Shown here one piece after another: positions 15,480-23,900 of a stretch of 64,000 nt of DNA. Made by a program: the position numbers and the translations under genes. The DNA is from Pseudonocardia cypriaca (GTDB taxonomy: Bacteria; Actinomycetota; Actinomycetes; Mycobacteriales; Pseudonocardiaceae), in NCBI RefSeq assembly GCF_006717045.1, contig NZ_VFPH01000003.1:682001-746000 (forward strand), read 5' to 3'. The first letter of the stretch is position 1, and each line of letters starts with the position of its first letter. The notes beneath the pieces are model-generated. The model did not search any database, had not been told where the DNA came from, and saw only the letters and a program-made list of their open reading frames with translations.

Positions 15480-16235
15480 CAGAAACGACTCCACGAGCGG
15501 CCGGAAGCCCGCCCCGCAACGCACGAGGTGACCCGTCCCCGGCACGCGGACGTGCGTCGCAGCGGGCATGCGTGCGGCCATCCGGGCCATCTGCCCCTCC
15601 GGGGCCGCACTTTCCTCCGCCTCGACGAGAAGTGCCGGGCAGCGCACGGAGCCCACCGCCGCCCAGTGGTCGCGCTCGGCCCACTCGGCCGCGATCGCCG
15701 TGGTGTGCTCGACACGGGCCAGCAGGTGGTAGCCGTCGGCCCGTTCCTCGACGCACTCGGTCATGTACTCGCCGAACTCGGCACGCGGGTGCGCGAACGC
15801 CCGCCGCACGGCCGCCAGGGTCGGGAAGGGCTGCGGGATCGCGGTGAACCAGGCGCGTGCGTCGGCGGCGCTGCGCCCCCGGAAGTCCACACCCATGTCC
15901 TCCACGACGAGCGCCCGCACCAGCTCCGGGCGACGGGCCGCGGCCACCAGCCCGTGCAGCCCACCCATGGAGTGCCCCACCACGACCGACGGCCCGAGCT
16001 CGGTGAGCACGTCGACGACGTCGGCGGCCATCCGGTCCGTGGTCCACGGGCCCCGTGCACCCGACCGGCCGTGCCCCCGCGCGTCCACCGCGACGACGCG
16101 GCCGTGGCCGGCCAGCCACCCGGCGAGCGGCGCCCACGTGCTCGCGCATCCCATGAGCCCGTGCAGCAGCAGGATCGGTGGGCCCGCGCCGCCGAACTCG
16201 GTGACCGCGAGCTCCACCCCGTCGGACGCTCGCAC
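15465..16235 (-). CDS. Alpha/beta hydrolase
   Basis: Serine hydrolase of 256 residues. The oxyanion-hole LLLHGLMG is near residue 28, the nucleophile elbow is VGHSMGG (Ser), and the catalytic His is in PGTGHLV near the C-terminus; the order matches the alpha/beta-hydrolase fold. The substrate cannot be predicted. I prefer GTG 16235 to ATG 16256 because a -10 TAGGCT lies seven bases upstream and the protein then starts MRASDGVELAVTEFGG, the usual family N-terminus. It is divergent from mhuD, as Rv3591c is from Rv3592 in M. tuberculosis, with which it shares an overlapping promoter. Confidence 0.85.
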   Translation of the reverse strand: MRASDGVELAVTEFGGAGPPILLLHGLMGCASTWAPLAGWLAGHGRVVAVDARGHGRSGARGPWTTDRMAADVVDVLTELGPSVVVGHSMGGLHGLVAAARRPELVRALVVEDMGVDFRGRSAADARAWFTAIPQPFPTLAAVRRAFAHPRAEFGEYMTECVEERADGYHLLARVEHTTAIAAEWAERDHWAAVGSVRCPALLVEAEESAAPEGQMARMAARMPAATHVRVPGTGHLVRCGAGFRPLVESFLSTHM

Positions 16236-16241
16236 GGTGGT

Positions 16242-16248
16242 TAGCCTA
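16242..16248. promoter_or_regulatory. Bidirectional promoter with overlapping -10 boxes
   Basis: TAGCCTA serves both strands. Read forward, TAGCCT (16242-16247) is seven bases before the mhuD ATG (16255). Read in reverse, TAGGCT (16248-16243) is seven bases before the hydrolase GTG (16235). Both transcripts would be leaderless and only one polymerase could open the site at a time. Confidence 0.6.
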
Positions 16249-16254
16249 GGTCTC

Positions 16255-16563
16255 ATGGCCGTTGTGAAGATCAATGCGATCGAGGTGCCCGAGGGCGCGG
16301 GCCCGGAGCTGGAGAGGCGGTTCGCAAACCGGCTGCACGCCGTGGACGGCCAGCCCGGCTTCCTGTCGTTCGAGCTGCTGCGCCCCGTGTCCGGCGACAA
16401 CCGCTACTTCGTGGTCACGCACTGGGAGGACGACGAGTCGTTCCAGGCGTGGATGAAGGGCGCAGGCATGCAGGCCCACTCCGGCGAGCGGGCGCGCCCG
16501 GTGGGCACCGGGTCGGCGCTGCTGGAGTTCGAGGTCGTGCAGCAGTCGCGAGCCGCCGACTGA
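16255..16563 (+). CDS. mhuD: Heme-degrading monooxygenase (MhuD-type)
   Basis: Small dimeric ferredoxin-fold enzyme (102 residues) of the IsdG/MhuD group that opens heme and releases iron. The key residues of mycobacterial MhuD are conserved at the same numbers: Asn7 (VVKINAIEV), Trp66 (SFQAW) and the heme-binding His75 (MQAHSGE). The protein is near-identical in length to Rv3592 and sits in the same context, divergent from an alpha/beta hydrolase. The ATG at 16255 overlaps the complementary CATG; the transcript appears leaderless. It allows iron recovery from host or environmental heme, working alongside the iron-regulated gene at 31242. Confidence 0.92.
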   Translation: MAVVKINAIEVPEGAGPELERRFANRLHAVDGQPGFLSFELLRPVSGDNRYFVVTHWEDDESFQAWMKGAGMQAHSGERARPVGTGSALLEFEVVQQSRAAD

Positions 16564-16565
16564 GG

Positions 16566-17447
16566 TCAGCGGCCGGGCGTCACGTGCTCCAGGGCGCGGT
16601 CCCAGAACGGCACCACCACCACGTGCCCCACGTCCGGCACCACCTCCAGGTGCGCCTTCGGGAGCTCCTGCTCCCACCACCGGCCGTGCGGCTCACCCAG
16701 CGGGTCGTCGGCGCCGTAGCCCAGTAGCACGTCGGCGGTGACGTCCGCGGGCTCGAAGCCCCACGGCTGGAGCGTGTAGCCGGCGACGTCGGCGACCATG
16801 CCCGCGGCACCCTGCGCGAAGGCCTCGTCGACCATGCCGCGCAGCCGATCGGCAACCCCCGGCCGTGCCATGACCGCGCCATCGGCCTCGCCGACCCCGA
16901 GGACGGCGAACCGGTCATCGCCCGCCAGCGACTCCACCATCGGCCCCATCGCCGCCGTGAGCGCTGCGTGGGCATCGGCCGCCGAAGCTCCGCGCAGAGC
17001 CTCGATCCCCGCCTTGTACTCCTCCGGGATCCACGACACCGCGTCGTCGGGCGCGGGCGTGCCGATCACCGCCACCCGGGACACGAGGTCGGGCCGCCGC
17101 GCCGCCACCGACAGCGCGACCCGGCCGCCCGCCGACCAGCCGACCACCCCGGCCGTCGCGCCCGGGGCCAGCACGTCCTCGAGCACGGCGATCGCGTCGT
17201 CCGTGACGAGACCGACCGAGGCGAACTCGTCGCCGGCCGGCTCCGATCCCCCGTACCCCGGCCGGTCCACCGTGATCAGCCGCACGCCCCGTGCCGCCGT
17301 GACCTCCGGATCCGGATCGAACTCGCCCGACCCCGGCGCGATGTGGCAGAAGAGCACCACCGGCGCGTCCGCGGGCGCATCCGGGGTGAGGTCGCGGACC
17401 GCGATGCGGCGGCCGCCGGGCCGGGTCAGGAATCGGGTGGTGGTCAT
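16566..17447 (-). CDS. Alpha/beta hydrolase, WYL-regulator neighbour
   Basis: Serine hydrolase of 293 residues with nucleophile GWSAGG (about residue 106), an oxyanion segment VLFCHIAPGSGEF and a C-terminal PDVGHVVVV carrying the catalytic His. The acid residue is probably in LLGYGADDPLG. ATG 17447 gives MTTTRFLTRPGGRRIAVRDL, the expected start. It is divergent from the WYL regulator with a clear dyad between them, so it is the likely target of that regulator. It converges with mhuD (3 bases apart). The substrate is unknown. Confidence 0.85.
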   Translation of the reverse strand: MTTTRFLTRPGGRRIAVRDLTPDAPADAPVVLFCHIAPGSGEFDPDPEVTAARGVRLITVDRPGYGGSEPAGDEFASVGLVTDDAIAVLEDVLAPGATAGVVGWSAGGRVALSVAARRPDLVSRVAVIGTPAPDDAVSWIPEEYKAGIEALRGASAADAHAALTAAMGPMVESLAGDDRFAVLGVGEADGAVMARPGVADRLRGMVDEAFAQGAAGMVADVAGYTLQPWGFEPADVTADVLLGYGADDPLGEPHGRWWEQELPKAHLEVVPDVGHVVVVPFWDRALEHVTPGR

Positions 17448-17470
17448 GGGGACGAGTCTGCCGACGCCTC

Positions 17471-17490
17471 GGTGACACCAGGATGTCACC
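17471..17490. promoter_or_regulatory. Operator between hydrolase and WYL regulator
   Basis: GGTGACA-CCAGGA-TGTCACC is a perfect 7-bp inverted repeat with a six-base spacer, placed between the divergent start codons (17447 and 17513). One regulator dimer here could control both genes. Confidence 0.55.
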
Positions 17491-17512
17491 GTTTCTCGGC
17501 ATCCTTGAGCTC

Positions 17513-18211
17513 GTGAACCGCACCGAACGCCTCTACGCGATCACCGAGGAGCTGCGCGCAGCCGGCCCGACCGGACGCACGGGCACCTGGCTCGCCCGCC
17601 GGCTGGAGGTGTCGACCCGCACGATCAAGCGCGACATCGAGGCGCTCCTGCAGGCAGGCGTCCCGCTGTGGGCGCAGGCCGGCCCGGGTGGCGGCTACGT
17701 CCTCGACGCCGCACGCACCCTGCCCCCGCTCAACTTCACGGGCGCCGAGGCCGCCGCGATAGCCGTCGCCCTCGCCACGCTCCCGGCCCTCCCGTTCGCG
17801 GCGGACGGGCGTACCGCGCTGTCGAAGGTGCTCGCCGCGATGCCCACCGCGGAGCTGGAGCGGGCCGAGGAGATCGCGAACCGGCTCTGGCTGCGGGCAC
17901 CGGAACCGCCGCCGCGACCGGCCGTCGCCCGGGCCCTCGACGAGGCCGTCCGCACCCGGCGGGTGATCGTCCTCCACTACGAGGGCCGCGCGGGCGAGCT
18001 CGTCGAGCGCGCGGTGGAGCCCGCCGCGCTCGCCGCCACCGGTGGCCACTGGTACCTGCTGGCGTGGTGCCGGCTGCGCACCGCGCCCCGCTGGTTCCGG
18101 ACGGACCGGATCCGCGACGCCCACCTCACCACCGAGCAGGCTCCGGAGCACGACGCCGCCACGCTCTTCGGCGTCCCCCCGGCCGACGCGGGTCCGGTGC
18201 GGCTGCGCTGA
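17513..18211 (+). CDS. WYL-domain (YafY-type) transcriptional regulator
   Basis: Regulator of 232 residues with an N-terminal HTH_11-type domain (TWLARRLEVSTRTIKRDIEALLQAG) followed by a WYL ligand-binding domain containing GGHWYLLAWCRLRTAPRWFRTDRI. WYL domains bind nucleotides, nucleic acids or other small ligands in different members. GTG 17513 gives NRTERLYAITEELRAAG, the standard family start; an in-frame ATG at 17483 would place the coding start inside the dyad. The effector is unknown; the adjacent hydrolase is the probable target. Confidence 0.85.
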   Translation: MNRTERLYAITEELRAAGPTGRTGTWLARRLEVSTRTIKRDIEALLQAGVPLWAQAGPGGGYVLDAARTLPPLNFTGAEAAAIAVALATLPALPFAADGRTALSKVLAAMPTAELERAEEIANRLWLRAPEPPPRPAVARALDEAVRTRRVIVLHYEGRAGELVERAVEPAALAATGGHWYLLAWCRLRTAPRWFRTDRIRDAHLTTEQAPEHDAATLFGVPPADAGPVRLR

Positions 18212-18235
18212 GCTAGTGCTTCCCGCCGGGGGTTA

Positions 18236-18838
18236 CTAGAGGTGGAACCCGGCGGTCGTGAACACCCACAACGAGGACGTCAGCCACAGCGCGACGAACG
18301 CGGTGAAGAGGACCGCCCCGGCCCACGGGATCACCCACCGCGGCAGTCCCCACCGCACCAGCAGCAGCATCTTCGCGACGAACGCCCCGTACAACAGGCA
18401 GCCGACCAGCGAGTGCACCAGCACGCGCGGGTCGTCGAACCGGAGCCCCAGCGAGTAGAGGCAGTGGACCGCCACCGGCACGGTGAGCAGCACCGCGAGG
18501 CGGCCGGACCAGCGGTGAACGGCAGGGAGCCCGGACAGGTCGAGCCTGATCCGGCCCTCCAGCACCAGCGCGGTGAAGATCTGCACGAGGGCGAACACGA
18601 ACGCGAGCGTCGTCAGCCACGCCTTCACGTAGAGCGTTCCGGTGAACCCCGGCAGGGCGAGCGAGATGTTCGCCCCGGTGTGCAGGCGGCCGTACACGCC
18701 GAGCACGACGGCCACGGCCGTACCGACGGCCACCGGCACCAGGATCGATCTCCACGGCACGGCCGCCTGCGCCGGTGCCGCATGCGCCGGCCGGGCCCGG
18801 GCGCGCGGCCGCGTCAGCTCCGGGTCGGGCGTGGTCAT
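18236..18838 (-). CDS. Polytopic membrane protein, DUF6529-like
   Basis: Membrane protein of 200 residues with an Arg/Ala-rich cytoplasmic N-terminus (about 28 residues) and five to six hydrophobic segments. GRLHTGANISLALPG and VHRWSGRLAVLLTVPVAVHCLYSLG resemble the DUF6529 family; the paired histidines in the latter block suggest a cytochrome b561-like heme arrangement, which is only a guess. It overlaps the next upstream gene by ATGA, so it is cotranslated with the exported protein at 18835. It ends 25 bases after the WYL gene on the opposite strand. Confidence 0.7.
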   Translation of the reverse strand: MTTPDPELTRPRARARPAHAAPAQAAVPWRSILVPVAVGTAVAVVLGVYGRLHTGANISLALPGFTGTLYVKAWLTTLAFVFALVQIFTALVLEGRIRLDLSGLPAVHRWSGRLAVLLTVPVAVHCLYSLGLRFDDPRVLVHSLVGCLLYGAFVAKMLLLVRWGLPRWVIPWAGAVLFTAFVALWLTSSLWVFTTAGFHL

Positions 18839-19497
18839 CTCGGGACCACCGGGTCCCCGCCCCCGATGCGCTGCACCTCGACCTGAACGCCCTCGATCCT
18901 GAAACCGTCGATGTCGTTCGGGTCGAGCTCGGGCGCGGGCGCCCTGTTCCCGGCCACGTTGTTGATGCCGACCTGGCGTCCGCTCGGCAGGACGATCCAG
19001 CCGACGCGGTTGGGCTTCCCGTCCACGGTGGCCTTGCCCTCGTATATCCCTGCCGGCGGCCCGGCTGCCGCCGCCGAGAACGGCAGCTGCTCCTCCGCGA
19101 CGGTGACCGACCCGAGGGCCGCGGAGTCGGTCAGCGTCGCGGTGATCTGGGCGCCGTTCTTCCCCTGGACGCTCACCCGCTCACCGGACACCGTGCCTTC
19201 CATCCACGCCTCGATCCGCTTCCCGTCGCAGATGTAGGCCGACGCCTCCTCGCCGGACACGGCGACGGCAACGGTGATCTCGTTGCCACTGGAATGCCCG
19301 ACGTAGACGGCTTCCCGGGCCGGTGCGGCCGACGTCGTCGGGGGTGCGGTGTTCACGAGCGCGCGGGGCGGCGGTTCGGGCGCCGCCGAGGCCGCGGCCG
19401 GAGCCGGCGCAGGCGTTCGCACCATGCTCACGACGAGAACGATGACGGCCAGCGCCCCGACAGCGGCCATGGTGATCAATGGACCACGCGTCCTCAT
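18835..19497 (-). CDS. Membrane-anchored extracytoplasmic protein
   Basis: Protein of 220 residues with one N-terminal hydrophobic segment (residues about 5-26, then an Ala/Pro-rich linker to residue ~70) and a beta-rich outer domain (YVGHSSGNEITVAVAV, AYICDGKRIEAWMEG, GKNGAQITATL). This kind of domain recurs in actinobacterial secreted proteins of unknown role. ATG 19497 is preceded by GGGGGGAA. It is coupled to the DUF6529-like gene by ATGA and follows the kinase gene by 34 bases, so the three may form one operon. No enzyme motif is visible. Confidence 0.7.
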   Translation of the reverse strand: MRTRGPLITMAAVGALAVIVLVVSMVRTPAPAPAAASAAPEPPPRALVNTAPPTTSAAPAREAVYVGHSSGNEITVAVAVSGEEASAYICDGKRIEAWMEGTVSGERVSVQGKNGAQITATLTDSAALGSVTVAEEQLPFSAAAAGPPAGIYEGKATVDGKPNRVGWIVLPSGRQVGINNVAGNRAPAPELDPNDIDGFRIEGVQVEVQRIGGGDPVVPR

Positions 19498-19531
19498 GTT
19501 CCCCCCGGTACGACCAGTCGAGTCGTCGCGG

Positions 19532-20878
19532 TCAACACACCGCGTCACGCAGCCGTTGCACGTTGCTCTCTACCACCTGCCGGCCGTCCGTGCCACGGAC
19601 GCGGAAGCAGTAGGCCGATCCCGGCTCCGTCGCGACCGTCAAGGTCGTCGCATCGCCGGCAGGCTCTTCGCGGGGCTCCTCGCCCGGCCTCGTCACGACG
19701 AGCGTGTACCTGAGCCCGGGCGTGCCGGACCAGCTCAACCTGGTGGCGAGAGCACCGAGTGGAGCTGGGCGCGCCAGTTCGACGACCGGCACACCCGCCG
19801 TGCCGGGGACCGGTGGCTCGCCATCCCCGGGAGCGACGACCGCCGCGACGAGGACGCCGCAGGCGACGATCAGGACCGCTGCCGCACCCACGACGAGCCG
19901 ACGCGCGGAGCGGGGGCGGGCGGACCGCTCCGGGCCGGGCACCGGGAGCGGAGCCACGGGCAGCCGCGGCAGGGCACGGGAGACGGCGACCGCCTTCGCG
20001 TCGTTCCGAGGTCCCGAGTGGGCCCCGCGTAGCGGGTGCGGCTGAGTCAGGTCGTCCCCCAGCTGTGACAGCTCGTCCGCGACGGTGTCGAGGTCCGGCC
20101 GTTGGGCGGGGTCCTTCCCCAACATGGCCGAGACCAACCCGTGGAGCCGGTCGCTGACGGAGATACCCGCAGGCCAGGAGACCTGCTCCGCGAGGACCCG
20201 CCGGTTGCGCTCGGCGTCCGGCTCGCCCCGGCGCGCCGCGAACGGGGCGCGGCCCGTCAGCATCGCGTAGAGGGTGGCACCGAGTCCGTACACGTCCGTC
20301 CGCTCGTCGATCCGGCCCTGGTGACCGAGCGATTCCGGAGCCGCGTAAGCGGGGTTGAAGCCGGCGGCGGTGTTGCCGCGGTGGTCGCGCAGTACGGCGA
20401 GGCCGAAGTCGGCGAGCACTGGCGCGCCCGAGGGCCGGATGAGCACGTTGTGCGGCGTGACGTCGCCGTGGATCACCTGAGCCGCGTGGGCGGCGACCAG
20501 GGCGATCGCCACCCGGTACCCGATCTCCACGGCCTCCGGTTCCGGAAGCGCCCCACCGCGGCGGACCACGAGCTGCTGGAGCGAGCTGTCGCACAGCTCC
20601 ATGACCATGTACGGCCTGCCGTCCGGGAGGAGGCTCGCGTCGTACACGCGGATCACGTGCAGGTGGTCGTCCAGCCGGCTGACGGCCTGGCATTCGGCCC
20701 GGAACTGTTCCGTCACCGCCGGGTCGTGCAGCGCGACCCGGAAGACCTTCAGCGCAACCCACCGCCCGAGGTGGGCCTGACGGGCGCGGTAGACGTCGGC
20801 GAAGCCACCCGCACCGATGGGTGAGAGGTCGACCAGGCCGGACAGGTTCGGGATAGCGGCAGACCCCCCCGTCCCCAT
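19532..20878 (-). CDS. Ser/Thr protein kinase with membrane segment and outer fibronectin-III-like domain
   Basis: Protein of 448 residues. The cytoplasmic kinase domain (about 18-285) has the glycine loop IGAGGFADVY (21-30), Lys44 (VALK), a catalytic loop HGDVTPHN (137-144), DFG (158-160) and APE (180-182). The loop reads HGD instead of HRD, so activation-loop control probably differs from that of PknB-type kinases. A membrane segment lies near 325-350, followed by a ~90-residue outer domain rich in beta strands (TRLSWSGTPGLRYTLVV, GSAYCFRVRGTDG), fibronectin-III-like. It starts at ATG 20878 behind a leaderless -10 and is divergent from the FHA-FtsK gene, the obvious candidate substrate or reader. 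Confidence 0.85.
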   Translation of the reverse strand: MGTGGSAAIPNLSGLVDLSPIGAGGFADVYRARQAHLGRWVALKVFRVALHDPAVTEQFRAECQAVSRLDDHLHVIRVYDASLLPDGRPYMVMELCDSSLQQLVVRRGGALPEPEAVEIGYRVAIALVAAHAAQVIHGDVTPHNVLIRPSGAPVLADFGLAVLRDHRGNTAAGFNPAYAAPESLGHQGRIDERTDVYGLGATLYAMLTGRAPFAARRGEPDAERNRRVLAEQVSWPAGISVSDRLHGLVSAMLGKDPAQRPDLDTVADELSQLGDDLTQPHPLRGAHSGPRNDAKAVAVSRALPRLPVAPLPVPGPERSARPRSARRLVVGAAAVLIVACGVLVAAVVAPGDGEPPVPGTAGVPVVELARPAPLGALATRLSWSGTPGLRYTLVVTRPGEEPREEPAGDATTLTVATEPGSAYCFRVRGTDGRQVVESNVQRLRDAVC

Positions 20879-20884
20879 GCGGCC

Positions 20885-20890
20885 AGCGTA
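20885..20890 (-). promoter_or_regulatory. Leaderless -10 box of the kinase gene
   Basis: TACGCT on the minus strand ends six bases before the ATG at 20878. The divergent FHA-FtsK gene has a TAGTTT-like hexamer at about 20932 and a GGGGGA ribosome site before ATG 20957, so the two promoters share a 78-base gap. Confidence 0.5.
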
Positions 20891-20956
20891 ACGGCGCGGG
20901 ACGAAACGCCCACTACCGTCGGGAAACGAGTTAGTTTCGGGAACCGGGGGACGCGC

Positions 20957-23900
20957 ATGCGACTGACCGTCGAGGACGACGCCACCGGTGTCAGAAGCGA
21001 CGTCCACGTCGACTGCGAGCCCTCCGACCAGGTCGGCGACGTCCTGGCCATGATCGGCGCGGTCCTGCCGGTGCACGGCCCCCCGGCGGTGGACGGCGGC
21101 CCGCTCCGGCTCGACCAGCCGGTTGCCGCCTCGCCGCTGCGGCACGGCAGCGTGCTGCACTACGGCCGCCGACCCCAGCTCGCCCCCGCGCGGTCCGCGC
21201 AGCTGGTCCTCCGGGTGCTGTCCGGTCCAGCCGCCGGGACGGAGCTGCCCCTCGTACCGGGCCGGACCGTGGTCGTCGGGCGAGCGGCGTCCTGCGAGCT
21301 CGTGCTCGACGACCCCGACGTCTCCCGTAGGCACGCCCAGTTCGTCGTCGGCCCGAGCCGGGTGGCGCTCGCCGACCTCGGCTCCCGCAACGGCGTGCAC
21401 CTGGGCGGGGAGACGGTCGCGGGCGCCGCGGACGTCAACGGGAAGGTGGTCCAGATCGGCGGGAGCCGTCTGGTGGTGGAGGCGCTGCGGGACCGGGCCG
21501 CCGTCGTGAGACGGGGAGAGGGCGGCGAGGTCCTGCTCAACCGGACCCCCAGATCCCGCCCGGAGCGCTTCGAGCCACCAACCGTCGCGATGCCGGCTCA
21601 GCCCACCGACGACGACGATCGCGGCTTCCCCGTGCTGCCGGCACTGCTTCCGCTGGTGGCCGCGGTCGTGATGGCCCTCGTGCTGCGGAATGCGATCTTC
21701 CTGCTGTTCGGCCTGCTGAGCCCGCTCATGCTGGTCGGCACCTGGTGGACCGAGCGGCGGCGCCGGCAACGGCGCGGGCAGCGCAACGAGGAGGCGTACC
21801 GCTCCAAGCTGACCGCGGCCCGCGTCCGGATCGAGGCCGCCGCGGACGACGAGGACGCCGACCTGCGCTCCGGCTGGCCGGACCCGGCGACGACCGTGCG
21901 GACGGCGATCACGCCGAGGACCCAGCTGTGGGAACGCCAGCCCGCCGACGACGACTGGCTCGCGGTCCGGTTGGGCCGCGCCGACCGGCCGGCCGCCGTG
22001 AAGATCACCGGAGAGCCGCCGGACGGCTGGTCGCCACCGACGCTGAGACTGGCCCCGCTCGGGGTGAGCCTGGTCGACCAGCCGGTGCTCGGTCTCGCCG
22101 GTCCACCGGGCTGGATCGACGCCCAGCTGGCGTGGGTGATCACCCAGCTGGCGGTGCACCACGGCCCGGAAGAGCTGCGGCTCGTGGTCATCGCGCCGGA
22201 CGCTGGGGAGGAACAGCTCGGCTGGCTGCGCTGGCTGCCCCACCTCAGGGCGGAGGACGGGTCCGTCCGGGCCGCGTGGGACGCGGCCGGAGCCGAGCTG
22301 ATGATCGAGTTCCTGGGGGACGAGCTGCAGCGCCGCTCTGCCGCGCGGTCGCGCGAGCCGTCCTCGAACCGGCAGGCGCGACCGGATCTCGTCGTCGTCC
22401 TCGCCGGTACCGCGGATCTGCATCGCCGCCCGCAGCTGACCAACCTCCTAAACCGAGGGCCCACCGCAGGCCTGCGTTTCGTGTGCGCCGAGACCGACGA
22501 ACGCCAGCTGCCGGACGGGGCGCGCGCTCGCCTGGTCGCCAAGGGGACGGACGTGGTCCTGCGCGTCGACCGGGGCGAGCCCCGGACGGTCGTCCCCGAC
22601 GAGATCGCCCCGGGCACCGCGGAGCTGGTGGCGCGGTCCCTCGCGCCGATCCGCCGCGTCGGCGACGAGCCCGGCCAGGACGTTCCCCCGTCGATCCGGC
22701 TCACCGAGCTAGATATCGACGAGATCCGCCGCGCGTGGGGGCTGCTGCAGGACCAGACCGAGATCGTCATCGGCGCGGACGCCGACGGGCCCGTCCTCGT
22801 GGACATCGCGCGCGACGGGCCGCACACCCTCGTCGCAGGCATCTCCGGCTCCGGCAAGAGCGACTTCCTGCGCACGCTGATCGCCGGTCTGGCTCGTGCG
22901 AACCCGCCTACCGGGCTCAACTTCCTGTTCCTCGACCACAAGGACGGCGCGACCTTCAAGGACCTGGACGCCCTGCCCCACGTCGTCGGATCCGTCACGA
23001 ACCTGGACGCGCGGCTCGCGGCACGGGCCCTTTCGTCGCTGCGGGCCGAGCTGAACCGGCGACAGGCGCAGCTGGCCGCCGCAGGAGCGGAGGACCTCGC
23101 CGACTACCGGCGGCGGGCGGTCGCCGATCCGGCGCTACCGCCGTTCCCGAGGCTTGTCGTGGTCGCCGACGAGCTGGCCGAGCTCGAGGAGCAGCTCCAG
23201 TCCCTCGTCGACGGCCTGGTCGACGTGGCGAGAGTGGGCCGCTCGCTGGGCGTCCACCTGGTGCTGGCCACGCAGAAGGCGGCGGGTGCCGTCGACGGGC
23301 AGCTCCGCGCCGACACCGATCTCCGGGTGTGCCTGCAGGTCGAGGAGATCGGCGACAGCCAGGACGTGATCGATACGCCGGACGCAGCACACCTCCCGAA
23401 CGCCTACCCGGGCCGGGCCCTGCTCGTCCGGGGCAGCGGCCCGCCGCAGCTGCTGCAGACGGCGCGGGTCACCGCGCCGAGGCGCGCGGCGTCGGGAACC
23501 GTCCGACGGGCCGTCGCGCTGCGCTGGACCGATGTGGCACCTCCGCCACCGCCCGCCGACACTCGCGCCGACGAGCTGACCACGGACCTGAACGTGCTGG
23601 CGGACGCGGTGCGCGCGGCCGCAGACGCCGAGGGCCTCGCCCCGCCCTACCGGCCGTGGCTCCCACCGCTGCCCGCCGCGCTGGCCCTCGACACGTTGCC
23701 GGTGACGAAGTTCGCGATCCCGCTCGGGCTCCGGGACCGACCGCAGGACCAGCGCCAGGACGTCCTGGAGGTGCCGCTCGGGTCGGGCCACGTCGCGATC
23801 GTGGGGAGCGGCCGCAGCGGGCGCACCACCGCGCTGCGCGCGGCCGCCGTCGGCCTCGCCCGTGCCGCCGACGCTGCCGAGCTGCACCTCCACGTCATCG

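Noticed and set aside
16230..16262. Iron box over the mhuD/hydrolase promoter
   Set aside because: Only the central TTAGCCTA matches; the flanks give about 11 of 19 positions, much weaker than 32069. The hexamers are explained by the two -10 boxes.
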